DNA from: Austropuccinia psidii
Taxonomy: Eukaryota > Basidiomycota > Pucciniomycetes > Pucciniales > Sphaerophragmiaceae
Length of the DNA stretch: 64,000 bases
NCBI GenBank assembly: GCA_023105745.1
Contig: JALGQZ010000006.1
Coordinates: 29,465,686-29,529,685 of the forward strand
Reading direction: 5' to 3'
Shown: positions 1 to 9,662 of the stretch, one piece after another
How the letters are laid out: each line of letters opens with the position of its first letter
Numbering within the stretch: position 1 is the stretch's first letter
Notes under the pieces: model-generated
What the model was told of the DNA's origin: nothing
The model's input: the letters and a program-made list of their open reading frames with translations, nothing else
The model's database searches: none
Position numbers and translations under genes: made by a program

Positions 1-657
1 TCACTAACTTGTTTTTTCAGTTTTATTCATTTAATTCCTCTTTGAGCTTTTTTAGACTTAAAAAGAGGCCTCTTCTTGCTATTTTTTTTTCCTTAATCAT
101 CACATTATTATATTATACCTTTATTACCAAACAAGTAAGTATTAGTTAAAACTATTTCTTAAATGTTTTAATTCTTTCTTAATAAATCAGAAAGACTTAA
201 AATAATAGAAATAAACTATATATTTTTTTGTAATCTTTCTATAAATCAATTTTGATCCATTAAATCCATAATTCTATGTCAAATCTATTTACTTTTATCT
301 TTGATAAGTTCTTTGGAGTATTAGTGAGTGATTTATCTTTAGTTCTTAAAGTTTTTTTTTTTTTTTTTTAAAATTAGTTTTCTTAAAGAATTATCTTTAT
401 AATTATTCTTATAAAAAGATAATCATATATTAAAATAATTTTATTTTAATAAAAAGAATTTTTTATTATTGAAAATTCTTTTAGAAAATTACTTCTTACT
501 GTTATAATAACTAGTAGTGTATAAAATGTAAAAGAAATAATTATTTAATTATTTAATTGTGGTTATAATAATTTTTTATTATTATATTTCATAAGAAAAT
601 TCATAGTAATGTTGATTAATAGTAATATTATCAACAGTTTCATAGAAACATCTTACA
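1..657 (+). repeat. 5' LTR of element A (3' third only)
   Basis: It aligns end to end with the last ~650 bases of the 3' LTR (to 25480) and of the solo LTR ending at 33805, and finishes in the same CTTACA. Compared with both, this copy has many G or C positions changed to A or T and longer A/T runs (for example around 350-370), so it has aged differently from its partner LTR. About 1.2 kb of the LTR lies before the window. Confidence 0.92.
610..636 (+). promoter_or_regulatory. Conserved stem-loop near the LTR end (A, 5' LTR)
   Basis: The left arm TGTTGAT (610-616) pairs with ATCAACA (630-636). The outer C-G pair seen in the other A-family LTRs is lost here because the C became A. The same stem-loop occurs in every LTR of this superfamily in the window, about 20 bases before the LTR/primer-site junction. 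Confidence 0.6.
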
Positions 658-659
658 TT

Positions 660-671
660 TGGGGGCCTGGC
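660..671 (+). promoter_or_regulatory. Candidate primer binding site of element A
   Basis: TGGGGGCCTGGC begins two bases after the LTR end, the usual place for a tRNA primer site, and starts with the TGG that pairs to a tRNA CCA end. The same 12 bases lie at the same place in element E (53077-53088, minus). The matching tRNA 3' end would be GCCAGGCCCCCA, with C at the discriminator position. I cannot name the tRNA with confidence. Confidence 0.65.
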
Positions 672-1275
672 TGTGTTTTTTTTGAACCTTATACCCTTAA
701 TTAATATATTTTTATGCTCTAAAATATATTAATTTAATATCTTTTTTTTTTCAATTTGAGATTAAAATTATTTTTATTTTTGAAATTGTCTTAAAAAATT
801 TTTTTCATTGAAGAATTTGGTTTAATTTTATACTGTTTTTAAATGTGGATTTTTTCAAATCCAAAAACTTATAAAATTATTCTTTTAGTTAAACTGAATT
901 AATTTTCATTCAAAAATATTAAATTTTATTTTTTATTTTTTTTTTTTCTTTAAAAAGAATAATTTTTTTTTAATATTAAAAATAAAAAACTTATAAAAAA
1001 ACTTTAAAAATATTTTAAAAGGAAGTATAAAAAAAATAATTTTTCTCTTTTTATAATTTTTTTAGTATTTTTAATCAAATACTGTGAAGCTGGTAACAAA
1101 CTCAGTAAGAGATATATTAACAGTCCAGAATCTTCTGAAGTAGAATCTGAGGACAGTATTGAGATGCAAATTTCTAAAAGAGGCACCTTATTCAACTCTG
1201 AAAAAAACTAAATCACCACCAAAAGGTGTGTTTTATCTTTATATTTTCACTCTTTATCTTGAAATTGATGTGAAG
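672..1275 (+). other. 5' untranslated leader of element A
   Basis: This is AT-rich leader with many long T and A runs between the primer site and the gag start. The last ~200 bases (1080-1275) are more mixed in composition. No ORF of note is seen. The leader of element E (52441-53076) has about the same length but fewer homopolymers. Confidence 0.7.
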
Positions 1276-1483
1276 ATGGTGCATAACAGAAATGGAAGCA
1301 ACTATTCAGTCCAATCAAATGGATGTGGAAAAGGAAGAGGCAAGACCAAATCCAGAAGTGTCAAGTCTTCCTCAAGAAAGACACATTTGGAGGATGCCAG
1401 AGTTGCCCCCCATTCCCCAATGTCTGTACCCACAAAATTTAATTTGAATTCTGAATCTGAACTGATTCATGATAATATTTTAA
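1276..1483 (+). pseudogene. Gag N-terminal segment, element A
   Basis: ATG at 1276 is chosen because element E has its ATG at the matching place (52440, minus) and both begin a basic, Ser-rich stretch with N-Y-S-x-Q-S-N-G near residue 9 and E-D-A-R near residue 40. The segment reads in frame 1. In frame 1 the phase stays open to 1980, but amino-acid conservation with E and G falls off after about residue 70, where the +1 frame takes over. No known domain is recognised; it is probably the N terminus of Gag or a separate leader ORF. Confidence 0.55.
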
Positions 1484-2053
1484 GGGCTGAACCACTTTCA
1501 AGTGGCAGCAATAGAAATATATCAATGCCAATACAAAAATTGGTTCAGAGCAGCCAAAGAAGAGGAGTGGGAAATATGCCCAAGCCTTTGGCAGGGGGCC
1601 ATGAACTCCTACTTACACATCAAGAGCTTTCTGGGTCAGGAGAAGACCATAGAACTCTTAGGAGGCTGGAGCCCATTGTCTTTCAAAGAAAAGGTCAAAA
1701 AAATAAAGAATTGGTTGAAGAACCAAAGTCTTTTATCCATAGACCAGAAGAAGGAACTGGAAATGACTCTAGCTTTGGAGACAGAAGGGCCAGTGGTATC
1801 TACCAGCTCAAAACAAGCTCCAGAAGTGTCCAAAGACAAGCCCAAAGGACCTCAGAAGAAACAGAGAGGTTCCAAGAACCATCAAGGAAAGGGCAAAGGC
1901 AAAGCCAATTGGCACAGACCTTACCCACAATGGTACAGGATTCCCAAATTGGAGCCTTCAGCCATGGACAGTGTATTTAATATGGCAAGGACTCTCATGG
2001 AATTTACAGCCAAGGAGCAGGAAAGGATGAACAGAACATTTACATGCAAATAA
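1484..2053 (+). CDS. +1-frame gag ORF of element A (conserved overlapping frame)
   Basis: This ~189-codon ORF reads in frame 2, overlapping a frame-1 reading that is open to 1980. It opens just after an in-frame TAA (1481) and has no ATG near its start, as in E and G. It contains a helical-looking domain with E-I-Y-Q, K-N-W-F, P-S-L-W, M-N-S-Y-L and W-L-K-N-Q-S, a Lys/Gly-rich basic stretch, and a C-terminal V-F-N-M-A-R-T-L-M-E-F. Against element E the differences fall mostly at third positions of this frame, which points to selection here and not in frame 1. It probably forms the N-terminal half of Gag. Its stop overlaps by ten bases the ATG (2044) that resumes frame 1. Confidence 0.68.
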   Translation, partial: GLNHFQVAAIEIYQCQYKNWFRAAKEEEWEICPSLWQGAMNSYLHIKSFLGQEKTIELLGGWSPLSFKEKVKKIKNWLKNQSLLSIDQKKELEMTLALETEGPVVSTSSKQAPEVSKDKPKGPQKKQRGSKNHQGKGKGKANWHRPYPQWYRIPKLEPSAMDSVFNMARTLMEFTAKEQERMNRTFTCK

Positions 2054-3348
2054 TAGATGAAATAAATTTTGTTCTATCTAATATTAATGTAAAAATTGGT
2101 AAACTTGATGAAAGGTTAACTAAAATAACATTGGACATCAATGACTTAAAAAAGAATGACAAACTGTCTGCTGAAATGCATAAGTCTGTAATTACCACAC
2201 TGGAATTACTTACCAAGAAATGTGACAGAATTGAGAGTAAATATAAAGTTCAAGATGATGAAATGGAAGATATTTCCATTTTAAACATTAATGATCAACT
2301 TAAAATTCTGAAAGATCATTTCTTGGAAATAACTAAAAATACCAATCAGTTTGGCACACATTTAGAAAAAAGTGACAGTGAAAGGCAGAAGTTAAAAATT
2401 GAAATCATTGAAAATGTAGAACAAATTAATAATAATTCTGAGCCACATATGCCAAGACATTCTAAACATTTGACTGAGGAAAAAATTTCTGGTAAAGAAA
2501 GTTTGACCCCATTCTTAGCAGAAAATGTTGTTTCTGCAAAACATATTCCCAAATTAGAAGAATGGTCAAAATTCTGTGGTGAAGGAGAATACAGCCATAT
2601 TAAGTTAATAAGAACTATTGATATGTTGCAAGAATATTCTCACATACCTGATGAAATTATAGTGGGAAAATTACACTCTCTGTTTACCAGAACTGCAAAG
2701 AAATGGTCATACAAGATGAGGATAGATCATGGAGAACATGATTGATCTTGGTGGAAATCTGAAATGATTACCAAATGGGCCAATAACTCTTGGAGGTTTA
2801 AAATGGAAAATTCTTTTGAAAGTGCCATTCTTAACTCAGAAAAAGATAAACCACTTACATGGTTCTTCAAGCAAAAAGACAGATTATCTACTTTACACCC
2901 AGATATGTCTGACACTATGATTAATATGAAAATATTAAGAAAATGTGGTGGAGAACTAGAACATTCTATCAAGTTCAGATGTGTAGAACCCTGTTCAACA
3001 GAGGCCTACATTAATTCAATGGAAGATATCATTACTAGAACAAGAATTGGTAAAACTTGGACTAAAATCCCTATAGAGTCCAAGATGGTCCCAAAGATTT
3101 CCAGAAAGGACAGAAGACCTGAAAAACCTGTCTTGAAGTGTCATAAATGTTGAAGAACTTCAAATTTAACCAACAAATTCACCAAAAAGACAAAAGTCAA
3201 TGAAGTTCAAGTCATTGAAGAAGTTCAGTGTACTGAAGAGAAAGAAGAATCTGACATAGATTCTGAAGTCTCTGAGGATACACCAGTAGAGGACTATACC
3301 ATTGGAAGCATTACAGCTTTCTTTGAGGTCACAGAAGTCCATACTCAC
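2044..3348 (+). pseudogene. Gag coiled-coil, capsid-like and zinc-knuckle region, element A
   Basis: Frame 1 resumes at ATG 2044. The first ~165 codons are rich in Leu, Ile, Lys and Glu with heptad-like spacing, suggesting a coiled coil. Next comes a retrotransposon capsid-type region with E-G-E-Y, R-T-I-D-M, L-H-S-L-F and T-W-F-F-K-Q-K-D-R-L. The zinc knuckle keeps only C-H-K-C (3139-3150) and is cut by TGA at 3151, where E and G have Gly and a complete CX2CX4HX4C. A second stop (TGA 2743) stands where E has Trp. The acidic linker before the protease is open to 3348. Confidence 0.85.
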
Positions 3349-3933
3349 TTGCCAAAGTACAGTGAGGACTGTCATAACCTAATCAATATCCAAGATGCCA
3401 GAATGTATAAAACCAAACCTGCTAGAGGTAAAGGTTATACTTCTGGAGCATCTTGTATCACATCAATTCTGATAAATGACATTGAAGCCAAAGTAAATTT
3501 GGATACAGGGGCATTTTGCACTTGTATGCATAAAGATTATGTCCAAGCTATACTTCCTGAATGGAAGAACCATCTATTACCAATAGAAGGTGTGCAATTT
3601 AGTAGTGCCAGTAACAATATTTACCCTTTGGGAATATTAGACACTAATATTGAATTCCCACACCCTGCAGGAAGCATAAGAATGAAGACAGAGATAGTAG
3701 TGATGGAAAATTGCACATCTCAAAATATCATCCTTGGAAATGATTACTTGAATATTTATGGTATTGACATCAATAACCATAAAAACAGATATTTCACAAT
3801 TGGAGAAAGCAAAAGACAAAAATTTGCTTTTTCCAATATGTGCAAACAAATATCCATAGTATGTTCCAAGAAAGATACTTATAAGGAAGAATTTGTGGCT
3901 AATCAACTTGTTGAAGCACAAATTAATGCATAA
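3349..3933 (+). pseudogene. Aspartic protease region of Pol, element A
   Basis: The region holds a retropepsin-type core, L-D-T-G-A (catalytic D-T-G-A at 3502-3513), followed about 75 residues later by I-I-L-G-N-D-Y-L, matching the hydrophobic-Gly motif of Ty3-type proteases. It is in the same frame as gag, so Gag-Pol would be one polyprotein apart from the nonsense codons. A TAA at 3931 separates it from the RT. The catalytic motif is intact here, unlike in E (D-L-G-A) and G (D-S-D-A). Confidence 0.88.
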
Positions 3934-5526
3934 TTGTCAACAAAGATGAGACATGAACTTATTAATGTGCTATACACATACAAAAATGCATTTGCCTCTG
4001 ATGATGAACCATTAGGTGCTATAAGAGGACATGAAGTTGATATTACTCTTAATATTGACAGGCCATATCCTCCAGTACTTAGAAGACCAGCTTATCCAGC
4101 CAGTCCCAGAGCTAGAGAAGCCTTGGAAAAACATATCCAAGAGTTGATTCAACTTGGTGTACTAAGGAAAGTAGGCCATAATGAGGAAGTTGAAGTGACA
4201 ACACCTGCTATTATTGCTTGGCATAATGATAAATCAAGAATGGTTGGAGATTTTAGAGCATTAAATACCTACACAGTTCCAGATAGGTATCCAATTCCTA
4301 GAATACAAGAAACCTTGACCCAATTGTCTAAAGCCAAGTTTATAACATCAATGGATGAATTGAAAGGCTTTCATCAGAATGTTTTGACACCTAAAGCTAA
4401 GAAATTACTTAGAATTATCAATAACTGTGATATTTATGAGTATCTTAGAATGCCATTTGGCATGAAAAATGCACCATCTCATTATCAAAGAATGATGAAT
4501 ACCATCTTCCCTACAGAATTATCTGAAGGATGGCTTATCATTTGTATTGATGATATTATCATATTTTCTGATTCATGGACTTTACACCTTGAAAGACTTG
4601 AAAGAGTACTTCACAAAGTTACAGAAGTGAATATGAAGATTTCACTCAAGAAATGTAATTTTGGTTTTGAAGAACTCAAAGCATGAGGACATATTGTTTC
4701 TGGTTTAAGCTTGGGTATTGACAAAAACAAAGTGGCAGAAGTGTTACTTAAGCCAATACCCCAGAATAAAAAATAAATGACGTCTTTTCTTGGATTTTCC
4801 AGCTATTAAAGGCAACACTTGAAAGATTTTGAAATTCTAGCCAAGTCACTCTATAGAATCTGTGATCAACAAACAGTATTTGAGATGACACAAGAGAGAA
4901 TTAAAGCTTATGAGAAGATAAGGAAAGCTCTTACAGAAGCACCTTTACTCCTCATTACTGACTGGAATATACCTTCTAAATTTTACATTGATGCATGTGG
5001 AGATGGATTAGGGGCAGCCCTACATCAAGTCCAAATTATTTATGACAAACCTACAGAAGGGCCAGTTTGTTACATCTCAAGACAAAGAAAACAAACAGAA
5101 GCCAGATATGGTGCAAGACAAATGGAGTGCTTATGTTTGGTATGGGCACTTGAGAAATTATACTATTATATTGATGGAAGTGTTTTTGAAGTGATAACTA
5201 ACTGTAATGCTGTGAAATCACTTCTTAACATGAAAAATCCCAACAGACATATGTTGAGATGGAAAATAGATATTTAAGAATATAGAGGAAACATGACCAT
5301 AGTTCACCAAGGAGGAAACATTCACAAGAATGCTGATGGACTTAGCAGATGGGCATTAGCCAACACTCCTGATAACTCAGCTTATGTACCTTTGGAAGCA
5401 GAACCACAGATTCCAATTGAAGGAATTAACATAACTGATATTGGGACTGTATTATTTGAAGAAGTCAGAGAATCTCATGAAGAAGACAAGAATTGCCATA
5501 TCTTGACTTCCTTATTAGATAAATAA
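3934..5526 (+). pseudogene. Reverse transcriptase and RNase H of Pol, element A
   Basis: RT motifs appear in order: R-M-V-G-D-F-R-A-L-N-T-Y, Y-P-I-P-R, M-P-F-G-M-K-N-A-P-S-H-Y-Q-R, and the catalytic box. That box reads C-I-D-D (4543-4554) where E has Y-I-D-D; both aspartates are kept. RNase H starts with Y-I-D-A-C-G-D-G (first Asp at 4990) and has the [12 protein letters not shown] helix carrying the Glu. Stops at 4684, 4774, 4807 and 5275 and a frameshift near 5522 break the frame. Several are single-base changes from the codons in element E. Confidence 0.9.
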
Positions 5527-6983
5527 GGACTGCAAAGATCAATTCTTGGTCAATGCACTGGATGAAGTTTGGAAAAGTTCCTATTCTGAAGGAAGATTTC
5601 ACTTGTTTGATGGAATAATTTACCACAGGACCAAACATTCTTGTGTGATGACATTGTGTAGTAGACTGCTTATCAATACCATTATAGAATCTACTATGGA
5701 CACCTTTCAGATGAAAGACCACTTGAGAAAGTGAATAACTGTGCATGGGGACATCTTGGAGAAAAGAGACCATTGAATATTGCAATTCCTGTGACAGATG
5801 CCAAAATGCAAACAGGAGTACAGGCAAGAAATTTGGACTTATGATCCATATTCAAGAACCAAAATCCCCTTGGGAAGCTGTTCACATGGATTGGGTCACA
5901 GCACTTCCTCCAAGTGGTGACAAAAGCTATATTGCTTGTTTAGTCATTTTAGACAGATATAGCAAAACTCCCATATTCTTACCCTGCCATGAAGATGACA
6001 CAGCTATGGATACAGCTCTTCTTCTATGGAGTAGAGTTATTTCTCATACAGGAATATTTAAGAATATCATAAGTGAAAAAGATCCCAAGTTCACATATGC
6101 ACTTTGGACCAATCTTCATAGATTGTTTGGGACTAAGTTATCATTCTCTACAGCATATCACCCTCAAACAGATGGGCTAGCAGAAAGAATGATTCAAACT
6201 TTAGAAGACATGATCAGGAGATTTTGTGCTTATGGGTTAGAATTCAAAGACTCAGATGGCTTTACCCATGACTGGTTCACTCTGATACCTGAATTAGGAT
6301 TGGCATATAAGACATCCGTCCATTCTTGCACAGGTCAAACTCCTGCTATGTTAGAAAAAGGATGGAGTCCAAGACTCCCAGCAGATACACTGAGGAAAGA
6401 CTTGATTGACATTCACACAAAAGCTTCCAGCTTCAAAATAATGCTTGATAAAGTGAAACATCATGTGAAACAGAGTATGAATGATGCTTTTGAATATTCT
6501 AAACAGAAGTGGGACAAGAATCGCAAAGTACCAGACTTCAAAGTAGGGGACTTAGTTCTAGTTTCAACCTTGAATTTTAATAATATCAAAGTCCCAAAGA
6601 AACTTAAAGATTATTATTTAGGACCTTTTGTTATTGCTGCCTTACATGGAAACAATGCAGTTCAAGTGGAATTAAGTGGTGAATTGGAAAATAAACACCC
6701 AACCTTCCCAGTCAGCTTGATAAAACCTTATCAACCAACCGACAAAAAATTGTTTCCTTTAAGGAACCCAGCTCTTTTGACTTTACAACCAGTGGAACAG
6801 AGTGAAGACAGAAAAATAAAGAAACTCATGAAAGAAAGGAGACTGAGGTGTAAAAATCAGAGAGAATATCTTGTCAGATATAGAAATACAGTACATGAAG
6901 ATGAATGGATGGCAGAATCAGAAATACCTGACTGAGATGAACTATTAAGAATATTTAGACATGAAAGAAGGCCACAAGCCTGA
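5527..6983 (+). pseudogene. Integrase with chromodomain-like C terminus, element A
   Basis: The N-terminal H-H-C-C zinc region spans frames 2 and 3, with a further frameshift and loss of bases near 5690-5745; C-D-R-C is kept. The catalytic core has M-D-W-V (Asp 5889), S-E-K-D-P-K-F where the second Asp is replaced by Glu (6075), and A-Y-H-P-Q-T-D-G-L-A-E-R-M (Glu 6183). The C terminus reads Y-L-V-R-Y and D-E-W-M-A-E-S, chromodomain-like. A TGA at 6933 cuts it; the frame then runs on to TGA 6981, matching the end in E. The D-to-E change would be expected to weaken or abolish catalysis. Confidence 0.9.
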
Positions 6984-7119
6984 ATATGTCTATATATGTG
7001 CTTTAAATTACTTGATCTGAGTAATGTAAAGAGGTTGGACAGTGGACATTACCCCCTTTTGGGGCCTTTTTCTTCTTTTATACCATTGATAAAATTGTAG
7101 TACAATTATATTTTTTGTT

Positions 7120-7128
7120 GGGGGGGAA
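7120..7128 (+). promoter_or_regulatory. Polypurine tract of element A
   Basis: GGGGGGGAA ends immediately before the 3' LTR (TGTGAG at 7129), the standard place for plus-strand priming. The 6984-7119 stretch before it is untranslated, with a CCCCTTTTGGGGCC inverted motif near 7050. Confidence 0.75.
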
Positions 7129-7396
7129 TGTGAGCTTTGAGGTATATTTTACATACCCAAATAGGCCACAATTATCTTAAAAGTAAATTCTGAACTATGC
7201 ATATATTCAAAATTCATCATTTTTGAGTTCAGAAAAGATGAATAACTTTTTATTGAGTAAGTAAATCCATGGATTTAAGGCCAGATTTGGACTCTACACA
7301 AACATTCATCTAGGGTAGCTCCATAGAGTGAATAAGCTCAAATTAACCCTTTGAGGTGGTAATATGGAAAATACTTCAATACCACATCATCAATAC
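7129..7396 (+). repeat. 3' LTR of element A, first part
   Basis: It begins TGTGAGC and matches the start of the solo LTR at 31871 closely. It is interrupted after AATAC (7392-7396), which is repeated at 23848-23852 where the LTR resumes. The uninterrupted solo LTR has AATAC once, so this is a clean target duplication. Confidence 0.95.
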
Positions 7397-9008
7397 TGTC
7401 ACAACAACAAAGAATGACCCTCTTCTATTGGTGTTGTGGAAATTAAAACCTGAGACCAAGCTGGGGCCAATTGCCCACACCATATCTTTATGGCCAATTT
7501 GGCCCCCTCTGGTGCCCTATGGCCTTTTGGCCATATCACTCTTCCCTGGCCCATATCCTGCCATCATTGGCCTCCCTGGCCAATGCCCATATCCTCAACC
7601 CCCAGGCCTCTATTTTTGTTTTTGGCCTGGGGGGTCTCTCTGTCTCCTAGCCCTCATCAGTGGTTTTGGGAAAAGCCTTTTTGTTAGGGGGGTCCTGGCC
7701 TAAATGGCCTTTTTGGGCCATATAGGCCCCCTATGACCTCTACGGCCCTGGGCCGTAATCATGGTCCATGGTCCATGGGCCAATTAGGCCCCTTTTGGCC
7801 TAATCCAATGAGGTCAAAAGGGGCCAAAGAGGGAAGCCCACTATCCCCCAAGGCCAGGTGGGTCCCAAACCACAATTGGGCCCACCTGAGCCAAATTTGG
7901 CCACAAATCACCATGGCACCAAAATGGCCATAAACCACCATAGGACCCAATTTGGCCCAGAATCACCATGGACCACTTTTCAGCCCATGGCCCCTGGTAG
8001 CCACCAGAGGCCACCAGATAAGCTCAGCTCAATCCTTCCCCTCACCTTAAGGGGAATTCTTCCATTCCTCCATGCACCCCGTACTCAAGGTTGCAGGAGT
8101 GGTGCATATATGGTATTATATACCATTATGCACCATTTTTGCTCAGCAATTCAATGGTGACGCTTTCAGGACCCAATTCCATCTTTCCAAATAAAGGTCC
8201 CAAAATCCAACACCCATTTCGAAGGAGAACTTTTTAGCTCATCAGTCTGGCAATCCATGGCGGCAATCAGAAGACCATTCAAGGATCCCAATCACCTGGC
8301 CCTGCGGGAGTTGGGTTGGCAATTCATTCGGGATTATTCCAAGGGCCATTCTCAGAGGTTATAAATTATTTCAATAAGTTGTCAAGGCATCAAGTATTTC
8401 AATAATCCTTGGACAACTCAATTGGTCCATACGGGCGGCAATCAATCAACCTGTATGTACTTGGTCCAATTGGGCCAATTTATATTACACTGTGGGAATT
8501 CAGTCACACACCACAAACTTCAAGATGGCCAGATCTGTATTGACCCAATTCAGACAATACAGCCAGTGACTCACCTTCTAGGATCAGTCTTTCAGCTTTT
8601 CACATATACTGGCCACCTTTCAGCACCTGGGGACTTTTTCCCCAGTTAATTAATATACTGGATTTATTTTTATCTTTATTTTCTTTCACTTCATTAAGGT
8701 TAATACTGATAATCTTCAGTCAGTCATTCAGCACCTTTTCTCTTTGTCTTCCTCACCTGTCAGTGGATATTGGTGGTCATATCCTTTGCTAATTCCATTT
8801 CCTTTTCTGGCAGGTTGAAACAGTGAATTGAGGATTCACTTGGTTGGCTTCTTATCTTTTACTTTTCTTTCTGGCATACTTGTCTTTTCCCTTATTCTTC
8901 TTTAAAGAAATTTAATCATTATTATCTCTTATATCCTTTGGAGCCCTCCAAGTGAGTTCTTGATTCCTCAGCCAGGCCACTCTTGCTTCCATAAGAGCCC
9001 CTGTGACA
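7397..9008 (+). repeat. 5' LTR of element B
   Basis: It runs TGTCACAAC...CCCCTGTGACA. The first ~600 bases (7440-8010) are much richer in GC than the surroundings and packed with GGCC/TGGCC words. The remainder is ordinary. Open frames in the GGCC part are a by-product of composition, not genes. The partner LTR is at 15426-15885 plus 22743-23847. Confidence 0.95.
8104..8126 (+). promoter_or_regulatory. Candidate core promoter and palindrome in B 5' LTR
   Basis: A TATA-like CATATATGG runs into the inverted repeat ATGGTAT-TAT-ATACCAT (8110-8126). The same palindrome is unchanged in the 3' LTR at 22906-22922, although neighbouring bases differ. Its role as promoter is inferred from the TATA-like sequence. 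Confidence 0.4.
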
Positions 9009-9662
9009 TTATATTAATAAACTGATAATTTTCCTTTGTTTAATTCATTCATTTTGCTTCATCAAAATTATGACTCTTTAATGTTTTATGAACTTACAAT
9101 TTATTTGTCACCTCTCAAATTTCTCTCATTCATTTCTTCATTCTGAAATTTGAAAGCTGACCTATTTTTGTTTTTATCTCATTTTCATCTTCATTCAATT
9201 CATCAAATCTCTCATATTCAGGCCCTCATTATTGAAATTCAAATTGATCATTATTATCATTCAGACACATGTTCACATCAAGATTCATATTTTATTTCTT
9301 CTTCAAGAATTTTGATTTTTTCAAGAAGATTTCACTTGATTTTTATTTTGACTGATTTATTTGACATAAATTGACATTGACTTCAAGAAAATTGATTGAC
9401 CTGAAGATTTTATTGATTTTGCTGAATTTTCACATCAAGAAAATTGACTCACATTGATTTTGACCTCAAGGATTGATTGATTGATTGATATTTCTGCAAG
9501 ATTTGAGTTTGTATTGATTTGACATTTGATTTTGATTTATTGATTTATTGATTTTTCCTCAAGATTTGATTTTGATTTGAGCTTCAAGACTATTTTGGTT
9601 TTGCCTCAAGTTGTTTATTCAAGTTTTGATTATTTTCATTTAAATTTGAATTTTATTCAATC
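9009..9662 (+). other. 5' leader of element B, TTGATT/TCAAG-rich
   Basis: This is the untranslated leader between the LTR and the gag ATG. No TGG-type primer site follows the LTR end (the next bases are TTATATTAATAAAC), so the primer is not a standard tRNA 3' end that I can see. From 9280 to 9660 the sequence repeats TTGATT and CTCAAG/TTCAAG words in degenerate form, including GATT tetranucleotides near 9470-9490. Confidence 0.7.

Noticed and set aside
1159..1275. Earlier gag start in frame 1
   Set aside because: The upstream part has no ATG in this frame matched by E, whereas 1276 and 52440 align.
7356..8160. Several overlapping ORFs rich in Pro, Trp and Gly in the GGCC zone
   Set aside because: They occur in all frames and both strands at once and lie inside an LTR; the composition explains them. 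The same applies at 15457-15894 and 19934-20374.
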